From positions 62,001-126,000 of the forward strand of contig NZ_QGEH01000006.1 of assembly GCF_003258515.1 (NCBI RefSeq): a stretch of 64,000 bases of DNA, written 5' to 3'. The first letter of the stretch is position 1. Each line of letters opens with the position of its first letter. The DNA is from Marinobacter bohaiensis. Its GTDB lineage: Bacteria > Pseudomonadota > Gammaproteobacteria > Pseudomonadales > Oleiphilaceae. Under the pieces are notes generated by a model. It ran no database searches. It saw only the letters and a list, made by a program, of their open reading frames with translations, and was not told the DNA's origin. This document shows, piece after piece, positions 59,137 to 64,000 of this stretch. The position numbers and the translations under genes are program-made.

Positions 59137-59820
59137 TCAGTCAAACCGTCGATCGGCAATATTGCGCTTGGCCCGCTTGGCGCGGAACAGTTCACGCCAG
59201 CCGTTCACTTGCGCCCAGAACGCCGCCTGATCCCAAACGTTTTCGTCGGTCGGAGCCCGGGCATCCATATAGGCGTTCAGCAGCACTTCCACGGCCCGCT
59301 CGTCCGGCAGCCGCGACGCAATGTTCGCCAGGTTGGATATTTCCACGCCGATGGGCAAGCCGCCGCGGAAAACCCTGATATCGTCTTCATCCACCATAGC
59401 AACCCGGTCGCGTTCGTCGACCAGGAAATTGGTCAGATTGCCGTCGGGCTGCTCGACACCACGCTGGTGGAGATCGGCGACGGTCCGCCCCAGCACGCCA
59501 ATCAGATGCTGCAGCACCTCGGGCGATTCCGCCTCGCGCAACACCTGACGCATGGGACGGTAACCGTCCAGGAACTCGGTGGCAAAACCAAAGCAGCGCT
59601 TCCCGGGCACCCAACCCGAATAGGCAACTGGCGGGACAGGTGCTCCCACCTTGCGCAGCCGGCGCCCGCGGCGCTCTGCCCGCAGCCAGTGCACCAGGCC
59701 AAACAGCGGGCGCCGGTAACATTTGATCGCAGCGAGGGCCTCATCAATCCGGGCGAGATAGGTTATCCGGGTACGACGGGTGTTGGAATGGATCTCGGTC
59801 AACAGCTCGATCAACGCCAT
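59137..59820 (-). CDS. LPS kinase-like protein (InaA/WaaP family)
   Basis: This 227-residue protein is of the small LPS kinase group. The segment FATEFLDGYRPMRQVL precedes a catalytic-loop-like QPDGNLTNFLV with Asp and Asn, and VDEDDIRVF takes the place of DFG. GAGGA lies five bases before the ATG at 59820. The longer in-frame start would overlap kdkA by 83 bases and is rejected. It probably phosphorylates a core heptose or Kdo, together with KdkA upstream. Confidence 0.75.
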   Translation of the reverse strand: MALIELLTEIHSNTRRTRITYLARIDEALAAIKCYRRPLFGLVHWLRAERRGRRLRKVGAPVPPVAYSGWVPGKRCFGFATEFLDGYRPMRQVLREAESPEVLQHLIGVLGRTVADLHQRGVEQPDGNLTNFLVDERDRVAMVDEDDIRVFRGGLPIGVEISNLANIASRLPDERAVEVLLNAYMDARAPTDENVWDQAAFWAQVNGWRELFRAKRAKRNIADRRFD

Positions 59821-59848
59821 CAGTTCCTCATCCCTGGAACGCAGCCGC

Positions 59849-60646
59849 TCACGACGCCGGGGCACCGTTGCGGTATCCGTCCACCAGCGCCGACCAGAGC
59901 GCATCACGGCGGGCGTCGCTGAAACGTCCACAGCGCTTGTCGACCGAACGCCGCAGGCGGTCCAGATTGCCCTGCCGCCAGTCGCCGCCGCCTGCCGTTT
60001 TGCGCAGGCGGCAACGGTCGAAATCGATCAGGGTCACCGAATCGCCGCGGATCAGGATGTTGTCGCAGTTCAGGTCGACATGATCGACGCCGTGATCGTG
60101 GAAGCGGCGAATGGTCTGGCCGACGGCGGTCCACAGCTCGGTTGAGTCCAGAGCATCGGCATCGGGCATGGGAACCGCGTCGACGATGCGTTCAATCAGG
60201 ATCGATGCCTGATACCAGAGGTGATTGCGCCGGCGATAGGTCGCCGCCACGGGTTTGGGAACCGGCAGCCCATCTTCCGACAGGGTCTTGAGCAACTCGA
60301 ACTCGGCGAATGAACGCACCCGCTGTTCACCGGTAAACAGGTAGCTGGAATCGGATACCGCCGCCACCATGCCGCCCCGGCGATAGAAACGCAGGACCAG
60401 CGGGCCTACCGGCGACTCAACAAACCAGGCGCTGCCTCGCCCGCCGCTGCCAACAGGCACGGCCCGGTCGGACCAGAATGCGGGATCAAACCATTGTGCA
60501 GTGACGTCGTCACCAAAATCGGGGTGGATTCTCACGGCGCTCTGGTCGGCACTCTGGTCGGCACTCTGGTCTGTGTCAATTGAGCTTGTGGCATTCGGGG
60601 ATTTGGACTCAGCCATGGATGGCTTAAAACCTGCCTGCTGTGACAA
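59849..60646 (-). CDS. kdkA: 3-deoxy-D-manno-octulosonic acid kinase KdkA
   Basis: KdkA phosphorylates Kdo at position 4 in the inner core, as known from Haemophilus and Vibrio. The 265-residue protein has the glycine-rich VGSGGRGSAWFV, LVLRFYRRGG, the catalytic loop HVDLNCDNILI and the metal motif LIDFDR, all matching the family. An N-terminal tail contains three short DQSA-type repeats. It lies 28 bases upstream of the second kinase gene and diverges from the heptosyltransferase gene. The start may be 60646 or the ATG at 60616. Confidence 0.9.
   Translation of the reverse strand: MSQQAGFKPSMAESKSPNATSSIDTDQSADQSADQSAVRIHPDFGDDVTAQWFDPAFWSDRAVPVGSGGRGSAWFVESPVGPLVLRFYRRGGMVAAVSDSSYLFTGEQRVRSFAEFELLKTLSEDGLPVPKPVAATYRRRNHLWYQASILIERIVDAVPMPDADALDSTELWTAVGQTIRRFHDHGVDHVDLNCDNILIRGDSVTLIDFDRCRLRKTAGGGDWRQGNLDRLRRSVDKRCGRFSDARRDALWSALVDGYRNGAPAS
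60536..60571. repeat. Three tandem 12-bp repeats in kdkA
   Basis: GGCACTCTGGTC occurs twice exactly and once with one change (GGCGCTCTGGTC), directly adjacent and in frame. They encode the DQSADQSADQSA stretch in the KdkA N-terminal tail. Copy number could vary without shifting the frame. Confidence 0.85.
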
Positions 60647-60787
60647 AGGCGTGCAGCGTCGGAGGAGACCAACGACGGATTGGACGCGTTACGATAGAAT
60701 AATGCTCGTGTTCCTTAACACAAGTTTATCAATGAAATGCGGATGAGCTCCACTGGCCGTCCGCGGGTTTAGTTTACGGAACGTTTC

Positions 60788-61849
60788 ATGAAGTCCATTT
60801 GCATTCTGCGCCTTTCCGCGATTGGCGACATTACCCACGTCGTCCCGGTGGTCCTGAGCCTCCAGGAGCAGCTCCCCGGGGTAAAGATCACCTGGGTGAT
60901 CGGCAAGATCGAAGCCAAGCTGATCGGTGATCTGCCCGGCGTGGAATTCATCGTCTTCGACAAGAAAGCCGGTCTCGATGGCTACCGAGAGCTGCGTCGG
61001 AAGATGCAGGGGCGCCGCTTCGACGCGCTCCTGCACATGCAGGTGGCGTTCCGCGCCAACCTGGCAGCGGCGCTGATTCCGGCGAGGGTTCGGGTCGGCT
61101 ACGATCGCGCGCGCAGCAAAGACCTCCACAGCCTGTTCATAAACCGGCGCATCGCCGCCACACCGCGCCAGCACGTGCGCGACTGCCTGGCCAGCTTCCT
61201 CGAACCCCTGGGCCTGGAGGCCGCTCCGGCCCGCTGGAGCATCCCGCTGACCGACGCCGATCACGACTTCGCCCGCCAGCACCTGGCGCCGGATCGCCCC
61301 AACGTCGTTATCAGTCCCTGCGCCAGCCATAAGCTGCGCAACTGGCCGGCGGAGCGCTACGCCCTGCTCGCCGATCACGCGGTCCGCCAGCACGGCGCGC
61401 AGGTGATTCTCGTCGGCAGCCCGGCGCCGTTCGAGCAGGCATACTGCGCCAGCATCGAGCAAGCGATGAAAGAGTCCGCCCTCAACCTCTGCGGCCAGGA
61501 CACCCTGAAACAACTGGCTGCCCTGCTCGGCGCGGCAGATCTGGTGGTGGCACCGGATACCGGCCCCACCCACATCGCCAACGCCATGGGCACCGATGTG
61601 CTGGGCCTGTATGCGGCCAGCAACCCGGATCGCTCCGGCCCGTATAATTCGCTGGAATGGTGCGTGAACCGCTATCCCGAAGCGCTGGACGTGTTCGGCA
61701 GCAAGGACGTGAAGACCGCCCGCTGGGGCGCCAAGGCCGAGTACCCGGGCGCGATGGAGCTGATCAGCGTGGAAGAGGCCTGCGCGGCACTGGACCGCTG
61801 GTTCGCCCACTCACGCCGCCAACAGCCGGCCCCGGAAGAAACCGCCTGA
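60788..61849 (+). CDS. Glycosyltransferase family 9 (heptosyltransferase-like)
   Basis: This 353-residue GT9 enzyme has ILRLSAIGDITHVVPVVLSL at the N-terminus, the SPCASHKLRNWPAERYALL segment and the donor-site PDTGPTHIANAMG motif of heptosyltransferases. It probably adds a heptose to Kdo or to another heptose in the inner core. Whether it is WaaC, WaaF or another transferase cannot be decided. It is divergent from kdkA, and a strong terminator follows. Confidence 0.9.
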   Translation: MKSICILRLSAIGDITHVVPVVLSLQEQLPGVKITWVIGKIEAKLIGDLPGVEFIVFDKKAGLDGYRELRRKMQGRRFDALLHMQVAFRANLAAALIPARVRVGYDRARSKDLHSLFINRRIAATPRQHVRDCLASFLEPLGLEAAPARWSIPLTDADHDFARQHLAPDRPNVVISPCASHKLRNWPAERYALLADHAVRQHGAQVILVGSPAPFEQAYCASIEQAMKESALNLCGQDTLKQLAALLGAADLVVAPDTGPTHIANAMGTDVLGLYAASNPDRSGPYNSLEWCVNRYPEALDVFGSKDVKTARWGAKAEYPGAMELISVEEACAALDRWFAHSRRQQPAPEETA

Positions 61850-61853
61850 CACA

Positions 61854-61886
61854 AAAAAGGCTGGCCCCCGAAGGGCCAGCCTTTTT
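61854..61886. terminator. Bidirectional terminator
   Basis: AAAAAGGCTGGCCC and GGGCCAGCCTTTTT form a 14-bp perfect stem around CCGAA. It lies between the convergent GT9 and DUF6165 genes and has T-runs on both strands. Confidence 0.95.
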
Positions 61887-61931
61887 GCCACACGATGCCG
61901 TATCAAACATCGCAACACACGGCGCAAGCGC

Positions 61932-62336
61932 TTACGTCCTGGCGGTGTAGTCCTGATAGGACTTCTCTTCGACGAAGCGCGACCCCAGGGCCAGATTGAC
62001 CTCTTTCTTGATCGCGGCACGCTTGTCGTTGGTGACATAGACGGCGCGGGCCAGCTCGATGAAACGCGGACCGAAATCCTGGGCCGCTTCCTGGTCGCGG
62101 ATGTCGTCCTCGATTTCCCACAGCTGTTCGTTGACGGCCTTGAGCTGCTGGCGCAGGTCGGCGACCTTGGACACATCGTCCACCGCCTCATTCCAGGTCT
62201 CGCTGAGCTCGTTGAGCTCCAGACGCACGTTGCGCACCTTGTCTTCGTCTTGAATGCGCTCGGATTTGATCTCGAGGATGGTGATCTTGTCGAGTACCTC
62301 GCCGAAGGAGACAGGTACTTTGATAACGTCGGCCAT
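61932..62336 (-). CDS. DUF6165 family protein
   Basis: This 134-residue, charged, mostly helical protein fits DUF6165, a small family seen in LPS loci. The start reads VIKVPVSFGEVLDKITILEIKS, followed by a probable coiled coil (residues 25-85) and AIKKEVNLALGSRFVEEKSY. No catalytic motif is recognisable. It follows ilvE on the minus strand after 66 bases and is the rightmost gene of the LPS locus. The function is unknown. Confidence 0.8.
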   Translation of the reverse strand: MADVIKVPVSFGEVLDKITILEIKSERIQDEDKVRNVRLELNELSETWNEAVDDVSKVADLRQQLKAVNEQLWEIEDDIRDQEAAQDFGPRFIELARAVYVTNDKRAAIKKEVNLALGSRFVEEKSYQDYTART

Positions 62337-62402
62337 AATGTGATCCCGGCTTTGGTATGGATAACAGGTTGGATCGGGTGCCCGGCGACGGCCGGGCCGG
62401 TT

Positions 62403-63329
62403 TCAGTCCTTGACTGCGGTCAGCCAGCTGGCGTTTTCCGGGCGCTTGCCCTTGACCGCATCGAAATACATCGACTGCAGTTTCTCGGTCAGCGGGCCAC
62501 GCTTGCCGGCACCGATGGTACGGCCATCCAGCTCGCGGATGGGCAGGACTTCGGCGGCAGTACCGGTGAAGAAGGCCTCGTCGGCGATGTAAACCTCGTC
62601 CCGGGTGATACGGCGCTCACGCACCGGTACGTCGAGTTCCTGACAGAAATCGAGGATCGTCTGACGAGTGATCCCTTCCAGGCAGGAGGTCAGTTCCGGT
62701 GTGTGCAGCACGCCGTCGCGCAGGATGAAAATGTTCTCACCGGAGCCTTCCGCCACATAGCCCTCGTTGTCGAGCAGCAGCGCTTCCTCACAGCCACTGG
62801 CCACAGCTTCATTCAACGCCAGCATGGAGTTGATGTAGTTGCCGTTGGCCTTCGCCTTGCACATGGTGATGTTCACATGGTGACGGGTGTAGGACGAGGT
62901 GCGCACCTTGATACCCAGCTCGCGGGCTTCCGGCGCCATATAGGACGGCCAACTCCAGGCGGCGACCATCAGGTGCACCTTGAGGTTGTCAGCGCGCAGT
63001 CCCATGCCCTCGGACCCCAGAAACACCATGGGACGGATGTAGGCTTCGTCCAGGCCGTTTTCCCGCACTGCCTGACGCTGGGCCTCATTCACCTGTTCTT
63101 TGGTGAACGGCAGCTTCATGTTGAGGATGTGAGCGGAGCGAAACAGACGGTCGGTATGCTCCTGCAAACGGAAAATCGCCGGTCCCTGGTCGGTGCTGTA
63201 GGCTCGCACGCCTTCGAAACAGCCCAGGCCATAGTGCAGGGTGTGGGTCAGCACATGCACCTTGGACTCGCGCCAGGGTACCATTTCACCATCCAGCCAG
63301 ATCAGGCCGTCACGATCCGCCATCGACAT
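62403..63329 (-). CDS. ilvE: Branched-chain amino acid aminotransferase
   Basis: IlvE, a PLP-dependent class IV transaminase, makes Ile, Leu and Val from their oxo-acids. The 308-residue protein shows WLDGEMVPWRE at the N-terminus, HTLHYGLGCFEGVRAY, the PLP-lysine region KANGNYINSMLA, and EGSGENIFILRDG. AGGAG lies seven bases before the ATG at 63329. It follows glnE on the same strand with the same order as in P. aeruginosa. Confidence 0.96.
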   Translation of the reverse strand: MSMADRDGLIWLDGEMVPWRESKVHVLTHTLHYGLGCFEGVRAYSTDQGPAIFRLQEHTDRLFRSAHILNMKLPFTKEQVNEAQRQAVRENGLDEAYIRPMVFLGSEGMGLRADNLKVHLMVAAWSWPSYMAPEARELGIKVRTSSYTRHHVNITMCKAKANGNYINSMLALNEAVASGCEEALLLDNEGYVAEGSGENIFILRDGVLHTPELTSCLEGITRQTILDFCQELDVPVRERRITRDEVYIADEAFFTGTAAEVLPIRELDGRTIGAGKRGPLTEKLQSMYFDAVKGKRPENASWLTAVKD

Positions 63330-63441
63330 CGTTTTGCTCCTAGAAACAGAGAAAGGCCGACTACCCGGGCCTTGGGACACCTTGGAAAAGCCGGCATTCT
63401 AGCAGGAATTGCGGCACGGTCGAAGTCCGCGAAGCACCGCT

Positions 63442-64000
63442 TCAGGCGTCAGGCGCAGCCATGACGCGGTTCCACACCGTCTCGATATAGGCCCGCTCGT
63501 CCGGGAACGCGTCCGCCTCCACCCGGCTGTTCAACGTCTGCAGCGCGCGCCGGTGAATCGTCGAGCGCAGCGTGATGAACACCTCCCGCAGCTGTTCGGC
63601 TTCCTCCGGCGGCAGCACGCCCGCCTCGCCCAGCGCTTCCATCTGGCGGATGTTGTCGGACCAGCGGGTCAGCTCCGGATGATCCGCGCAATAGGCCAGC
63701 ATCAGGTACTGCACCATGAACTCCATGTCGACGATGCCGCCCCGGTCCTGCTTGATGTGGAACACCGCCGGTGACCCGTTGGCGTCGGGCGTGCCCAGGT
63801 TAGCGCGCATCTTCTCGCGCATGTCCACTACCGACTGCCGCAGCGCCTCGCGGTCCCGCGCCTGGCAGAGCAGGTCATGGCGCAGGCGCTCGAACGCCGC
63901 CAGGGCCGGACGGCTGCCGGCCACACCGCGGGCCCGCACCAGCGCCTGATGCTCCCAGGTCCAGGCATCCTCGCGCTGGTATTTCTCGAACGCCGCCAGA
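63442..64000 (-). CDS. glnE: Glutamine synthetase adenylyltransferase GlnE, C-terminal part
   Basis: The reading frame is open to the window edge, so only the C-terminal 185 or so residues are present; the gene continues past 64000. The sequence begins with YQREDAWTWEHQALVRAR and continues with the characteristic HIKQDRGGIVDMEFMVQYLML. These belong to the C-terminal adenylylation domain. GlnE adenylylates and deadenylylates glutamine synthetase in response to nitrogen status. It lies 112 bases upstream of ilvE. Confidence 0.96.
   Translation of the reverse strand, partial: LAAFEKYQREDAWTWEHQALVRARGVAGSRPALAAFERLRHDLLCQARDREALRQSVVDMREKMRANLGTPDANGSPAVFHIKQDRGGIVDMEFMVQYLMLAYCADHPELTRWSDNIRQMEALGEAGVLPPEEAEQLREVFITLRSTIHRRALQTLNSRVEADAFPDERAYIETVWNRVMAAPDA

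Noticed and set aside
59821-59931. N-terminal extension of the LPS kinase-like protein at 59137
   Set aside because: It would overlap kdkA by 83 bases, while the ATG at 59820 has a good ribosome-binding site.
62381-62396. CCCGGC/GCCGGG hairpin between ilvE and the DUF6165 gene
   Set aside because: Short stem without a T-run; such GC stems are expected by chance in this sequence.

Overview
The window is a stretch of gammaproteobacterial chromosome with high GC content. It carries conserved blocks found in the same arrangement in Pseudomonas and Marinobacter relatives: aroK-pilQPONM-ponA, maeB-rpmE-priA, argS-SPOR-hslVU, rppH-ptsP, nudF-yqiB-cpdA-yqiA, thiC/tolC/waaA and ilvE-glnE. Gene content and order fit a marine Pseudomonadales-type bacterium, Marinobacter-like by my impression. 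The genus is an inference. I saw no tRNA, rRNA, insertion sequence, phage gene or CRISPR array.

Layout. Positions 1-5.7 kb (minus strand) hold aroK and the type IV pilus assembly operon pilMNOPQ, divergent from the penicillin-binding protein gene ponA. Positions 8.3-17.6 kb hold malic enzyme, ribosomal protein L31, PriA, ArgS, an FtsN-like SPOR protein and the HslVU protease behind a recognisable heat-shock promoter. Positions 17.6-30.3 kb hold housekeeping and metabolic genes: a patatin-like protein lacking its nucleophile serine, PtsP, RppH, a HAD hydrolase, an imelysin lipoprotein, RlmI, GcvH, YqiA, CpdA, DUF1249, NudF, and ThiC under a TPP riboswitch. Then come tolC and waaA.

Positions 33.6-61.9 kb form a large surface-polysaccharide (LPS core/outer core) locus. 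It contains two late acyltransferase-type proteins, about ten glycosyltransferases (GT4, GT2, GT9, GT25 and ELM1 types), two O-antigen ligase/polymerase-like membrane proteins, several small kinase-fold proteins including KdkA, two sulfotransferase-like proteins and a Stealth-type phosphotransferase. The window closes with DUF6165, ilvE and the 3' part of glnE.

The most interesting element is a minus-strand cassette at 44418-48920. A PEP-synthase-like protein, a class I glutamine-amidotransferase and a small cytidylyltransferase-like protein are encoded back to back. This trio matches the Campylobacter jejuni Cj1418-Cj1417-Cj1416 set, which makes CDP-phosphoramidate for capsule decoration: glutamine kinase, gamma-glutamyl-CDP-amidate hydrolase and CTP:phosphoglutamine cytidylyltransferase. 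Here it sits in an LPS core locus, and the glutamine-kinase-like protein carries an additional N-terminal nucleotidyltransferase-like domain. Immediately upstream is one of two paralogous uncharacterised proteins (49026-49664 and 54452-55126) with a sulfiredoxin/ParB-like GxHR signature. The working hypothesis is a phosphoramidate-, phosphate- and probably sulfate-modified LPS core. All functional assignments rest on reading motifs and context; no database search was possible.
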